DNA from: JBCCFW01 sp039029535
GTDB lineage: Bacteria; Acidobacteriota; JBCCFW01
Reading direction: 5' to 3'
Length of the DNA stretch: 36,341 nucleotides
Assembly: GCA_039029535.1 (NCBI GenBank)
Contig: JBCCFW010000063.1
Span: 1-36,341 of the forward strand
The number at the start of each line of letters is the position of its first letter. Position 1 is the stretch's first letter. A model generated the notes under the pieces. The model ran no database searches. It was not told the origin of the DNA and worked only from the letters and a program-made list of their open reading frames with translations. The translations under genes and the position numbers were made by a program. Below are positions 1 to 7,596 of the stretch, in pieces.

Positions 1-13
1 GGCCAGAAATAGG

Positions 14-211
14 TCGTCGAGGAAGAACGAGCCCGTGTCCGCCACCTCGATGAGCCCCGGCTTGGCCTTGGCCGCACCGGTGAACGCACCCGCCGCGTGG
101 CCGAAGAGCTCCGACTCGAGCAGCTCACGCGACGGGTGCGTTCACCGGTGCGGCCAAGGCCAAGCCGGGGCTCATCGAGGTGGCGGACACGGGCTCGTTC
201 TTCCTCGACGA
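14..211. repeat. 86-bp inverted repeat (fold-back) at the window start
   Basis: Positions 14-99 are the reverse complement of 126-211 with one mismatch (93 against 132), around a 26-bp centre. Both arms encode the same piece of a sigma-54 activator AAA+ domain, including the GAFTGA loop. Read on the minus strand, 1-119 gives an ESELFGHAAGAFTGA-type segment, in frame and colinear with the family. On the plus strand the match to the family begins only at about 126. Bases 1-13 do not continue the gene on either strand. The arrangement is best explained as a chimeric or fold-back contig end. A genuine short palindromic duplication is possible but unlikely, because it would destroy the gene. Confidence 0.9.
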
Positions 212-941
212 GATCGGCGACATGGAGCTGGGTCTCCAGCCCAAGCTCCTCAAGGTCATCGAGGACCAGGAGATCCGCCGGGTCGGCTCGGTGCAAGGTC
301 GCCAGGTCGACGTTCGAGTGCTGGCAGCTTCGCACTTCGATCTCGAAACACTCATTCGCGAAGGTCGCTTTCGTCAGGATCTCTACTACCGCCTGAACGT
401 CCTGCACGTCGCGATGCCGGCCTTGCGCGAGCGACGAGAAGACATCGCCGATCTCGCGCGGGGCTTCCTCGCGCGATCGGGCCGAGGCGAGGTGCGGGGC
501 TTCTCCGACGAAGCCCTGGCCTGGCTCGAGACCTACGAGTTTCCCGGCAACATTCGCGAGCTGCGCAATCTCGTCGAGCGGGCCACCGTTCATGCTCGCG
601 GCGGCCTCATCCGACCCGAGCACTTCGGGGGGCGGTTGGGGGTCAAGACGTCTCCGCGTCCCGTGTCACCCGCTCTCGAGGCTGCACCGAACCCCGCGGC
701 GCCGATGCCGGCTGCGACGTCCGAGCCGAGCGTACCGGTGGTCGAGCCGCCGGCTCCCGTCGATCGCAGCCTGGCCGAGATGGAGCGACGTCACGTGCTG
801 GCCGTGCTCGAAGACGAGAACGGCAACAAGACACGAGCCGCCAAGGTTCTCGGCATCACTCGACAGACTCTCCTACGCAAGCTGCGCGGTTGGCAGGCGG
901 ACGAGGGAGAGGACGCCGACGTGGAGGTCGAGGAGAGCTGA
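126..941 (+). CDS. Sigma-54-dependent transcriptional activator, C-terminal part (5'-truncated)
   Basis: This is the C-terminal part of an NtrC-type enhancer-binding protein, which hydrolyses ATP to open sigma-54 RNA polymerase promoters. In order the frame shows the GAFTGA sigma-54 contact loop (about 135-152), a Walker B region GSFFLDEIGDM, an RxDLYYRLN arginine-finger region, the EFPGNIRELRNLVERA sensor-II motif, a Pro/Ala-rich linker, and a Fis-type helix-turn-helix (NKTRAAKVLGITRQTLLRKL) near the end. The Walker A motif and the N-terminal sensory domain are missing because the 5' end runs into the fold-back. The first internal GTG (180) is not a real start; the frame is open from 126. 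The gene converges on the next one with an 11-bp gap. The signal it responds to cannot be told. Confidence 0.93.
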   Translation, partial: HATGAFTGAAKAKPGLIEVADTGSFFLDEIGDMELGLQPKLLKVIEDQEIRRVGSVQGRQVDVRVLAASHFDLETLIREGRFRQDLYYRLNVLHVAMPALRERREDIADLARGFLARSGRGEVRGFSDEALAWLETYEFPGNIRELRNLVERATVHARGGLIRPEHFGGRLGVKTSPRPVSPALEAAPNPAAPMPAATSEPSVPVVEPPAPVDRSLAEMERRHVLAVLEDENGNKTRAAKVLGITRQTLLRKLRGWQADEGEDADVEVEES

Positions 942-952
942 GCTCCCCTCTC

Positions 953-1822
953 TCACTGCGGAGCCAGCTTCCGAGCCAGTGCGAGCAGGTCGTCCGAGCC
1001 ATCGCTCGGCAAGCGTTCTCCGGCGACGCGTGAGAAGAGCCATCGTCGAACGCGCTCCGCGTCCACATCGAGGAGCTCGGCAACACGAGTGAGGGTGCCG
1101 AACGGGTCCGAGCACAGTCGTGCTTCGCAGTTGAGGAGATGTTGCGTCGCGTCGTAGGCGGGGTCGCCGAGGAAAGGCTTGGGATCGATGACGAGCCAGG
1201 GCTCTCTCTCGGCCCGCAGCACGTTGCCGGCGTGAAGGTCGGTCGCGAGGAGGACGTCGTCTTCGCTGCTCGAAGCGAGCTCGTCGAACAGCGCCCGTCC
1301 ATCTCGAATGAGGGGGAGGTCGTGTCGATTCGGATCGAGTGAGGACAGCTCGACCCACTGCGATCGCAGCTCCGAGAGATGGCGGAACGGAACTCCTTCC
1401 TCGGGCTTCCGCCAGAGCCTGCGAAGGAGGCCGGCGAGCACGACGTCTTGCTCGCGCTCGGGCAACGCGCGAAGCGGCGTGCCGGGATGACAGCGCTCGA
1501 GCAGCAAGGCGTTGAGATCGTGATCGGCTTCGAGCAACCGGACCGTCGGCTCTCCGCTCCAGAACGAGAGGCCGGCGATCTCGTGCTCGGCCTCGAAGTG
1601 AGGGAGGCCGAGTTTCAAGACCGCATGGCTGCCGTCTGGTCGGCGTGCCGGCGCGACCCAGGCACAGCTCACCTCCTCGTGATCGAAGGGACGACCGAGC
1701 GAGAGGGACCAGCGGTCGGTCAGCTCATGGACTGCATCTGGCAGCCCGCGAAGCCAAGCTTCACCCTGCTCGTCTCCCTGCCAGCCACGGGCGAGTCGGT
1801 CGGGGATGACCACGGCCGTCAC
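953..1822 (-). CDS. APH(6)/streptomycin 6-kinase family phosphotransferase
   Basis: This is a 289-residue kinase-fold protein of the aminoglycoside/hydroxyurea antibiotic resistance kinase family, which transfers the ATP gamma-phosphate to a small-molecule hydroxyl. It has the catalytic loop TDLHAGNVL (Asp195, Asn200) and the metal-binding VIDPKPFLGDPAYD (Asp213), with a lysine in VLKLGLP near residue 70 as the likely ATP-contacting residue. The GTG start at 1822 is taken because the upstream ATG (1830) is out of frame. It lies 21 bp after the CnoX-like gene and probably shares its transcript. Family membership is clear. The real substrate is not: chromosomal members often act on unknown metabolites, so antibiotic resistance should not be assumed. 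Confidence 0.85.
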   Translation of the reverse strand: MTAVVIPDRLARGWQGDEQGEAWLRGLPDAVHELTDRWSLSLGRPFDHEEVSCAWVAPARRPDGSHAVLKLGLPHFEAEHEIAGLSFWSGEPTVRLLEADHDLNALLLERCHPGTPLRALPEREQDVVLAGLLRRLWRKPEEGVPFRHLSELRSQWVELSSLDPNRHDLPLIRDGRALFDELASSSEDDVLLATDLHAGNVLRAEREPWLVIDPKPFLGDPAYDATQHLLNCEARLCSDPFGTLTRVAELLDVDAERVRRWLFSRVAGERLPSDGSDDLLALARKLAPQ

Positions 1823-1843
1823 GGAGGCATGAGAGAGCGGCTC

Positions 1844-2662
1844 TCAGTAGAGCGTCATCGCGAGCTGCCGACGCAGCTCGTCGACGAGCTCGGGGTCCTT
1901 GGGCTCGGCGATGGCGAAGACCTCGACCATGGCCTTGCGACCAGCGTCGTCGCCGAAGCTGCGGTCCTTCTTGACGAGGGCGAGCAGGGTCTCGAGCGAC
2001 TCCCGATACTCCCCTTCGGCAGCGGCGCGCAGCCCGAGAGCGTGGAGGGCCGCCGGGTCACCGCTCTCGGCGGCGGCGCGTGCTTCGTCGAGCGAGGGAG
2101 CTTCGGCGGCAGCGACTTGCAGGCGCAGCCTTGCTGCGTCCTCACCGTCTTGGCCGGCGAGCAAGCGGTTGGCTTCCTCCGTCTCACCCTGTTTCAACAG
2201 CACTTCGGCCAGGCCGACCTGAGCCTCGGCCAAGCCGGGTTTCGCTTCGAGCGCGTCCTCGAAGTGCTGGCGGGCGGCCGCGTCGTCACCGGCATCGGCC
2301 GCCTTCCGACCGAGCGCGAGGTGCTCGCTCTCCTCGCCGGCCACGAAGGTGCCGATCCACGACAGGAGCTGGTCGCGTGACATCGCGCCGACCATCTCCG
2401 AGTGCACCGTGCCGTCGACGAAGGCCTTCAGCGCGGGGATGCTCTGGATGCCGAACTGAGCGCCGAGCTGCTGCTCTTCCTGGACGTCGATCTTGACCAG
2501 CTCCCACTTGCCGTCAGCCGCGGCTGCCAGCTCCTCGAGCAGGGGCGCGAGCTGGAGGCAGGGCTGGCACCACGGCGCCCAGAAGTCGACGACGACCGGG
2601 TGCTTGCGTGAAGCCTGGAGGACGAGCTCATCGAAGGTGTCGAGCGTGGCGTCTCGTGGCAC
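1844..2662 (-). CDS. CnoX/YbbN-like thioredoxin-TPR chaperone
   Basis: The 272 residues comprise an N-terminal thioredoxin fold (about 1-108) with active site WCQPC (Cys32, Cys35) and cis-proline Pro76, then TPR-like helical repeats (about 115-265) rich in Ala and Glu. This is the architecture and near the length of CnoX/YbbN (about 284 residues in E. coli), a cytoplasmic holdase that protects proteins from oxidation and passes them to GroEL or DnaK. Glutamine replaces the usual glycine between the cysteines. The first 40 residues closely match the single-domain thioredoxin encoded 21 bp upstream, indicating tandem duplication. The GTG start at 2662 has a GGAG site about 9 nt upstream. There is no signal peptide. 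Confidence 0.88.
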   Translation of the reverse strand: MPRDATLDTFDELVLQASRKHPVVVDFWAPWCQPCLQLAPLLEELAAAADGKWELVKIDVQEEQQLGAQFGIQSIPALKAFVDGTVHSEMVGAMSRDQLLSWIGTFVAGEESEHLALGRKAADAGDDAAARQHFEDALEAKPGLAEAQVGLAEVLLKQGETEEANRLLAGQDGEDAARLRLQVAAAEAPSLDEARAAAESGDPAALHALGLRAAAEGEYRESLETLLALVKKDRSFGDDAGRKAMVEVFAIAEPKDPELVDELRRQLAMTLY

Positions 2663-2683
2663 GGCTGACGTCTCCGGAACGGA

Positions 2684-3007
2684 TCAGGCGAAGGTGTCGA
2701 TCCAGTCCTTCAAGCTGTTGGCGCTCTGGTTGCCGACGATCTCGGACTTGATCTCTCCACCGACGAAGGCCTTGAGGCAGGGGATGCCCTGGATGCCGAA
2801 CTTCGCGGCGAGCTGAGGCTCCTGCTGCACGTCCACCTTGACGAGCTGCCAGCGCTCACCTGCCTCGTCGGCAAGTGCCTCGAGGGTCGGGGCGAGCATC
2901 AAGCAGGGCTGGCACCAGGGTGCCCAGAAGTCGACGACGATGGGCTTGTCTGGGGAGGCGTTCAGCACGAGCTCGTCGAAGGTCTCGGTGGTGGCTTCGG
3001 TCGGCAT
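2684..3007 (-). CDS. trxA: Thioredoxin
   Basis: A 107-residue single-domain thioredoxin, the usual family length. It has VVDFWAPWCQPC (Cys32, Cys35), a GIQGIPCLKAF segment with the cis-proline, and the KVDVQQEP strand. It would reduce protein disulfides in the cytoplasm using thioredoxin reductase, which is not in the window. The start is ATG at 3007, with AGGAG about 8 nt upstream; the open frame extends further but without thioredoxin character. The motif WCQPC departs from the classical WCGPC in the same way as the CnoX-like neighbour. An extra cysteine follows the cis-proline (IPC), which is unusual and might be redox active. It is the first gene of a likely three-gene transcript with the chaperone and the kinase. 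Confidence 0.92.
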   Translation of the reverse strand: MPTEATTETFDELVLNASPDKPIVVDFWAPWCQPCLMLAPTLEALADEAGERWQLVKVDVQQEPQLAAKFGIQGIPCLKAFVGGEIKSEIVGNQSANSLKDWIDTFA

Positions 3008-3033
3008 GGGGAGGCTCCTGGTCTTGTTGAGCA

Positions 3034-3053
3034 CGCTGCAACGGCGTGCAGCG
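3034..3053. repeat. Short inverted repeat in the trxA leader
   Basis: A 7-bp stem (CGCTGCA/TGCAGCG) with a 6-nt loop lies about 27 bp upstream of the thioredoxin start and 77 bp beyond the stop of the preceding bactofilin-like gene. It could be a terminator for the sigma-factor operon or a leader hairpin. No T-tract follows it. Confidence 0.3.
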
Positions 3054-3129
3054 GGAGGGGAGGGTAGCGGCCGAGACCGAGAAGCGCCAACTCGGTTGCC
3101 GGTGGTGAGCGGTCCGTGTTCGGAAGCGA

Positions 3130-4002
3130 CTAGGCCGGAACGGCCACCCTCTTCGGACCACCGAAGCGCATGACGAGCATGGCGCCCGTGCCGAGCGCGA
3201 GCAGCCACAGCAGGCTGAGCTCACCGAGCAGCGGGATGAAGTGGAGGATGGCGAAGATCCCGAAGCCCACGAGGAACTGAAGCGAGGCGAAGCGACCTTG
3301 CGGACCCGTTCGACTCAGGACGACACCGCCGAGAGCGTGGAAGCAACACGCCATGCCCAGGGCTGCCACGCAGCACCACCCGACGATGAGCAGGAAGAGC
3401 AGCGGCAAGCCGACGAAGACCCGGACGAGCGCGATCGCCATGATCGTCGTGAGCATGAGGATGAGATAGCCGAGCAGGCCGATGCCGCCGATGCGCCACG
3501 GGTGACGCTGAAGATGAGCGGCACCCCGTCGCACGAGATGACGGCCGAGCCAGGCACCGATGGACGCGAGCACGCCCACGACGAGCAGGCCGAGCAGTCG
3601 CAGGGTGAGCACCGGCGCCGAGTAGGCGAAGCCGAAGTAGCCGAGCCCTTCGCCGACGGGGATCTCGCCGAGAGTTTCCGCACGACGACCGACCGCACCG
3701 CCCTCTTGCACGTCGAGACGACCGAGCACGGCCAGCGCGTTGCCCGAGACCTCCGCGCCAGGCTCGATCTTGACCTTGCCGAGCAGAGCGACGGCGTCGC
3801 CGCTGACGCGACCGCTCACGCGCACGTTGCCGGCCAGGGCGATGACGTCACCGTGATGGTCGTCGGCGACCACCGCTTCTTCGCCCAGGCTCAACAAGAG
3901 GCCGCTGGTCGAGCCCTGAGGCTCGGCCAGGACGACCGGGGCCGAAAACACGTGAGGCAGCGCTGCCAGGAGCAGCGCTGCCTTGAGGAGTCTTGGGATC
4001 AC
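3130..4002 (-). CDS. Bactofilin-like (polymer-forming) membrane protein
   Basis: 290 residues. A hydrophobic signal-like N terminus (about 4-25) precedes a short right-handed beta-helix-like stretch with repeats such as GDVIALAGNVRVSG, GDAVALLGKVKIEPG and GNALAVLGRLDVQEG (about 40-100), as in polymer-forming cytoskeletal proteins. Four or so membrane segments follow (about 115-280). I chose the GTG at 4002 because it overlaps the anti-sigma stop as GTGA and because the upstream part of the open frame is a shadow of the anti-sigma gene. It is therefore translationally coupled to the anti-sigma factor and is probably an envelope component made under the sigma factor's control. Soluble bactofilins lack the membrane segments. 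The function is inferred, not known. Confidence 0.75.
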   Translation of the reverse strand: MIPRLLKAALLLAALPHVFSAPVVLAEPQGSTSGLLLSLGEEAVVADDHHGDVIALAGNVRVSGRVSGDAVALLGKVKIEPGAEVSGNALAVLGRLDVQEGGAVGRRAETLGEIPVGEGLGYFGFAYSAPVLTLRLLGLLVVGVLASIGAWLGRHLVRRGAAHLQRHPWRIGGIGLLGYLILMLTTIMAIALVRVFVGLPLLFLLIVGWCCVAALGMACCFHALGGVVLSRTGPQGRFASLQFLVGFGIFAILHFIPLLGELSLLWLLALGTGAMLVMRFGGPKRVAVPA

Positions 4003-4571
4003 GTCCAGGTCAACATCGCGGGCTGCGAGCACTCGCGGTAGCGACGCAGTGCCGTCATGAGAGCGAGGTTCGCGCCGACGAAGAGCATGCCGAAGCCCGC
4101 CGCGTGCACCCAGCTCAGGGACGTGAGGAACGACGCCGCTCGATCGAGCGTCGCTGCCATGGCCACCGCCGCGTGAGCGAGGAGCAGCCCGCCGAGCTCG
4201 AAGGAGGCGCCCAGCGGACGCAAGGTGTCGCGAGCGACCTCGGCACCGCCGAGCTTCGGGAGCAGGGCGAGACCGACGACGAAGGCCGAGAACACCGCCG
4301 CGCACACGAGACCCCAGCGGAGCACGTGACCCGCACCTTCCTGGGCCGGAAGGCGTTCGGGAAGCTCGGCCATGACCCGAGCGGTGAACTCGTCCGGGAC
4401 CTCCGGATCCTCGAGTCCTTCGAGGGTGGAGACCAGCGAGCCCAGCAGGGCCTGCTCGTGACGGCAGTCGTCACAGCGTTCGAGGTGGCGCTCCAGCGGC
4501 ATCGCCTCATTCGGCAAGAGCAAGCGATCGACATGGTCGGACAGCAGCGCCCTGGCGTCGTCACAGTTCAT
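3999..4571 (-). CDS. Zinc-finger anti-sigma factor, membrane bound
   Basis: 190 residues. The N terminus carries the zinc-binding anti-sigma (zf-HC2/ZAS) signature: Cys3, then HLERCDDC with the HxxxCxxC motif near residues 29-36, which normally clamps the cognate ECF sigma. A transmembrane segment follows around residues 84-105 (LRWGLVCAAVFSAFVVGLALL), then a linker and a second hydrophobic segment near 155-175. The gene starts 35 bp after the ECF sigma gene and overlaps the next gene by 4 bp, which is the standard sigma/anti-sigma layout. ZAS proteins release sigma through proteolysis or through thiol oxidation at the zinc site. Which applies here cannot be told. Confidence 0.9.
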   Translation of the reverse strand: MNCDDARALLSDHVDRLLLPNEAMPLERHLERCDDCRHEQALLGSLVSTLEGLEDPEVPDEFTARVMAELPERLPAQEGAGHVLRWGLVCAAVFSAFVVGLALLPKLGGAEVARDTLRPLGASFELGGLLLAHAAVAMAATLDRAASFLTSLSWVHAAGFGMLFVGANLALMTALRRYRECSQPAMLTWT

Positions 4572-4606
4572 GGCGTCCTCGTCGTTTCTTCCACCGGACT
4601 CGGGCC

Positions 4607-5206
4607 TCAGGTACCCGCTGGCAGCAAGTCACCGAGGTCGTCTCGGAGACGTTGCCGTGCGCGAAATATTCGGTTCTTCACCGTTCCCAGCGGGAGACCG
4701 GTGATGCTGGCGATCTCGTCGTACGAACGTCCTCCCGGATGACGAAGGAGGATGAGCTCGCGGTACTGATCGGGCAGGCGTTGGATGGCGGACTCCACCT
4801 CTGCCATCAGGTCCTCGGCGCCGACGATCTCGTCGGCGGTCCGTGCCGGTCCGACCGGCTCTCTCGCGATCTCGCCGTCGTCGGTCGAGATCGGTTGGTC
4901 GAGCGAGGTGGTCGGAACCTTCTTTCGGCGCAGCTTGTCGATCGCAGCATTGCTCGCGATCGAATAGATCCACGTCGAGAAGCGGTAGCTCGGATCGAAT
5001 CGAGCCAGGTTTTGGTAGACCTTCAAGAAGACCTCCTGGGCAATGTCCAGGGCGTCATCACGCTTTCCGACGTAACGCATCAAGTGGCCCACGATCCGGC
5101 GGCGGTATCGGTCGACCAGGATCGCGTAGAGGTCTTCCCGGCCTCGCAGCACGAGGCGAACCACCTTTTCGTCAGGCAGCTCGGCTAGCGCTGGATCGGG
5201 CTTCAC
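4607..5206 (-). CDS. ECF-family RNA polymerase sigma factor (RpoE-like)
   Basis: 199 residues, typical for an ECF sigma. Region 2 spans roughly residues 25-95 (DALDIAQEVFLKVYQNLARF, then the FSTWIYSIASNAAIDKLRR promoter-melting part). A variable acidic linker follows, and region 4 (about 140-190) reads AIQRLPDQYRELILLRH followed by the SYDEIASITGLPLGTVKNRI helix-turn-helix. The GTG start at 5206 has GGAGG about 10 nt upstream; the open frame extends upstream into the end of the PPIase gene, so the longer form is rejected. It heads an operon with its anti-sigma factor and a bactofilin-like gene, and an ECF-type promoter lies just upstream, implying autoregulation. Confidence 0.94.
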   Translation of the reverse strand: MKPDPALAELPDEKVVRLVLRGREDLYAILVDRYRRRIVGHLMRYVGKRDDALDIAQEVFLKVYQNLARFDPSYRFSTWIYSIASNAAIDKLRRKKVPTTSLDQPISTDDGEIAREPVGPARTADEIVGAEDLMAEVESAIQRLPDQYRELILLRHPGGRSYDEIASITGLPLGTVKNRIFRARQRLRDDLGDLLPAGT

Positions 5207-5280
5207 GCGTCCTGTCCTCCCGCCCCGCCGGGCGGTCGGCCGCCCCCGAGGGTTGTCGCCTCCCTCGAGGCTCTTGGCGC

Positions 5281-5306
5281 TACGGCACCCCTCCAGGCGG
5301 GTTTCA
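5281..5306 (-). promoter_or_regulatory. ECF-type promoter of the sigma/anti-sigma operon
   Basis: On the minus strand, TGAAAC (5306-5301) is followed after exactly 16 nt by CGTA (5284-5281). This matches the published consensus of ECF sigmas such as Bacillus SigW (TGAAAC-N16-CGTA). The -35 element begins at the TGA stop codon of the upstream PPIase gene. The start point would fall near 5273, giving a leader of about 67 nt before the sigma gene's GTG. That this sigma recognises it is an inference from position and from the common AAC-type -35 of ECF sigmas. Confidence 0.7.
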
Positions 5307-7457
5307 CCGCTTTTCGTCCTTCGGTGCCACGGACTCCACCCGAGAGATGCGGTCGAAGCGCCGAATCCGGTCCACGAGGGGCAGAGAATCCTCAGAAATC
5401 GCCCCAAACACGGTGTAGCCACCGTTCAGGTGAGGTTGGGGCGAATGGCACCAAAAGAACTGGCTGCCGCCGGTGTCCTTGCCGGAGAGCGCCATGCCCA
5501 TGGTGCCGCGGCGGTAGGGGAGGCGGTTGATCTCGCAGCGGAGGGTGGGACCGGGGCCGCCCCAGCCGTCTCCCCGGGGATCACCCCCCTGCACGACGAA
5601 GTCGGGGACGACTCGGTGGAAGCCCAGGCCGTCGAAGGTGCCGGCCGAGGCCAGCTCCTCGATGCGGAGCACCGTGAGGATGGCGTCCCCGAGGGCCAAT
5701 TCGACGTCCACGGCGCCGTGGCGGGTGTGAAAACGAAGAATCCGGCTGGCACCTGACGCCTCGTCGACGGCGGCATCGCGGTAGAAGGCGATGTCACGAC
5801 CGGTCCGGACCGGGGCGATTGGCCACTCCACCAGCTCGTCGAGCCCCTTTCGGCGGGCGACCTCGCGGGCTCGGAGCCGCAGGTTGTAGTCCTCGTGGGC
5901 GAGTCCGAGCTTGAGGACACCGACCAGGTCGTCTTCGTGGAGCTCGGTGAGGGCCTCGAAGGAGCCGACCCGCGCGTCGCCGAGCTCGTCCTTGGCGCTG
6001 GCGGTCAGGCAGCGGCGGAGAGCCGAGTCGGCGGCCGCCTTCTTGAGCTTCCCGGCGTCGACCAGCTCGGGGAGGCGGCTCGCGGCCACCGCGCGGGCCA
6101 CGACGTCGGCGTGACCGAGGGCCGAGGTGAGGGCGAGAGGCGCGCCGGCGTGGGTCTTCGGGTCGAGCGCGGCCAGGGCTGGCGCGAGGACGCGGGGGTC
6201 GCTGTCGGCGAGGAGACGGTCCTGGACCGCCTGGATGCTGGCGTGCGTGGCCAGCTCGTCGACGCCGGTGGCGTTGGCCACGGCCGCGCGGAGTCGCCAG
6301 TCGGTGTCCGCCGCGGCCCGCTGGAGGTCCGGGCCGGCCTCGTCACCGAGGGTCGCGGCCAGGGCGGTGAGGGCGTCGGCTCGCAGGTCGAGTCGACCAG
6401 GCTGCCGGATGAGCTCGCGCAGCGTCGGAACGAGACCCTTCGTTTTCCAGGCCTGGGCCAGGGCGAGTGCCGCGCGCTGGACCTGATGGCTGGAGGCGGC
6501 GAGCTGCTCGGTGATGAGCGCGGTCGCGGCGGCGTCCTCGAGGGGCTCGACGCTGGCGAGGAAGCGCAGGGCACCCACGCGCACGACGATGCGGGGATCG
6601 AGCTCGCTGGCCGACAGCTCACGGCTCCAGCTCGGACCAGGCCGGTGGTCGCGCTCGCGTCGGAGCAGGCTGAGGGCGAGGTTGCGCCAGGCCGTCGGCG
6701 CCGGATTCTCGTCGGAGCGCGCTCGGGCGACCCGACTCAGCCCACGGAGGGCCTGACGAAGGATGCCGGGGCTGCGCGCCTGACCGATGGCGCTGACGAA
6801 GGTCGACGCCAGGTTGTCGTCGGCGAGCCGGAAAGCCGAGTGGAGGGCCGCTTCGGACACGGCAGCGCTCGGGTGCTCGGCGTGGCGGGCGAGGGCCTCG
6901 TTCAGGCCCGGGGTCTCGGCCCCGAAGCGGAAGACGATGCGGAGCGTCGGCACGAGCTGCTCGACGGGCGCGTCCGAGCCGAGGAGGCGGGCGACGACCT
7001 GGGCGCCAGCGTTGCGACGCTGAGTGTCGGAGAGCCGGAGCTTCGACAGCGCCTCGGCCGCCAGCGAGCGGAGCTCGGGATCCTTCGAGAGGAGCCCCTG
7101 GGTGAGCGAGGCCGCCGCGGCGGGTGACTCGATCTCGCCGAGGGCGAAGAGGGCCTCCGCCTGGACGTCACGCGAAGCGTCGACGAGCAGGGGAAGGAGG
7201 AGGGGGACCGAAGAGCCCTCGCCGATGCGACCATGGGCTCGAGCGGCGCGGGCCCGGAGCACCGGGTCGGCGTGCCGGAGGGCCGCGGCGAGGCCGGGCG
7301 CTGCGGCGTCTCGCTGGTCCTCGGCCCGAATGACGAGGGCGCGGAGACGCAGGGAGGGGTCGCGGTGGAGAGACGAGGCCGAGCCGCCGAAAGTCGGGGA
7401 CGGAAGGCTCAAGAGCCCGACGAGGAGAAAGAGTCCCGGCCGGAGACGGTCTGACAT
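5304..7457 (-). CDS. Secreted HEAT-repeat protein with C-terminal cyclophilin (PPIase) domain
   Basis: 717 residues. The ATG at 7457 begins a signal peptide (MSDRLRPGLFLLVGLLSLPS) and has GGGAGG about 10 nt upstream; longer in-frame starts lack a signal. Residues about 30-550 are alpha-helical HEAT/PBS-lyase-like repeats (recurrent LRARA, VQAEALFALGEI, DLRADALTALA units). The last 150 residues are a cyclophilin-type peptidyl-prolyl isomerase with FHRVVPDFVVQGGDPRGDG, GMALSGKDTGGSQFFWC and GYTVFGAI motifs; the catalytic Arg is in FHRVV. It would assist folding of exported proteins, with the HEAT solenoid probably binding partners. It is divergent from prkA. A HEAT-cyclophilin fusion has been seen in other environmental phyla. 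Confidence 0.9.
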   Translation of the reverse strand: MSDRLRPGLFLLVGLLSLPSPTFGGSASSLHRDPSLRLRALVIRAEDQRDAAAPGLAAALRHADPVLRARAARAHGRIGEGSSVPLLLPLLVDASRDVQAEALFALGEIESPAAAASLTQGLLSKDPELRSLAAEALSKLRLSDTQRRNAGAQVVARLLGSDAPVEQLVPTLRIVFRFGAETPGLNEALARHAEHPSAAVSEAALHSAFRLADDNLASTFVSAIGQARSPGILRQALRGLSRVARARSDENPAPTAWRNLALSLLRRERDHRPGPSWSRELSASELDPRIVVRVGALRFLASVEPLEDAAATALITEQLAASSHQVQRAALALAQAWKTKGLVPTLRELIRQPGRLDLRADALTALAATLGDEAGPDLQRAAADTDWRLRAAVANATGVDELATHASIQAVQDRLLADSDPRVLAPALAALDPKTHAGAPLALTSALGHADVVARAVAASRLPELVDAGKLKKAAADSALRRCLTASAKDELGDARVGSFEALTELHEDDLVGVLKLGLAHEDYNLRLRAREVARRKGLDELVEWPIAPVRTGRDIAFYRDAAVDEASGASRILRFHTRHGAVDVELALGDAILTVLRIEELASAGTFDGLGFHRVVPDFVVQGGDPRGDGWGGPGPTLRCEINRLPYRRGTMGMALSGKDTGGSQFFWCHSPQPHLNGGYTVFGAISEDSLPLVDRIRRFDRISRVESVAPKDEKR

Positions 7458-7596
7458 CACGTTCGGTCCTCCCTGGGCGGGCAGATGATGGACGGGGCCG
7501 GCCAGGATAGCATCGGGGTCGGAGCGCTCATCGGCTCGATGACGCCGCACGTCGTGGCCCGCGCCCCACTCCTCTCACGACCAGCGAGGGACTGCG
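7458..7596. promoter_or_regulatory. Divergent promoter region, PPIase / prkA
   Basis: 139 bp between the two divergent start codons must hold both promoters. On the plus strand a GATAGCAT stretch near 7508 could be a -10 element for prkA, but no convincing -35 partner is visible. Shine-Dalgarno sites are GGGAGG for the PPIase and GAGGGA for prkA. Confidence 0.35.

Noticed and set aside
35..1033. 332-codon open frame at the window start
   Set aside because: Runs through the fold-back and is out of frame with the sigma-54 activator motifs. Arg/Ser-rich and meaningless.
953..1822. Clinical aminoglycoside resistance gene or resistance island
   Set aside because: It is a family member with neighbour-like base composition, with no mobile element, integron site or other resistance gene nearby. 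It is probably a native chromosomal kinase.
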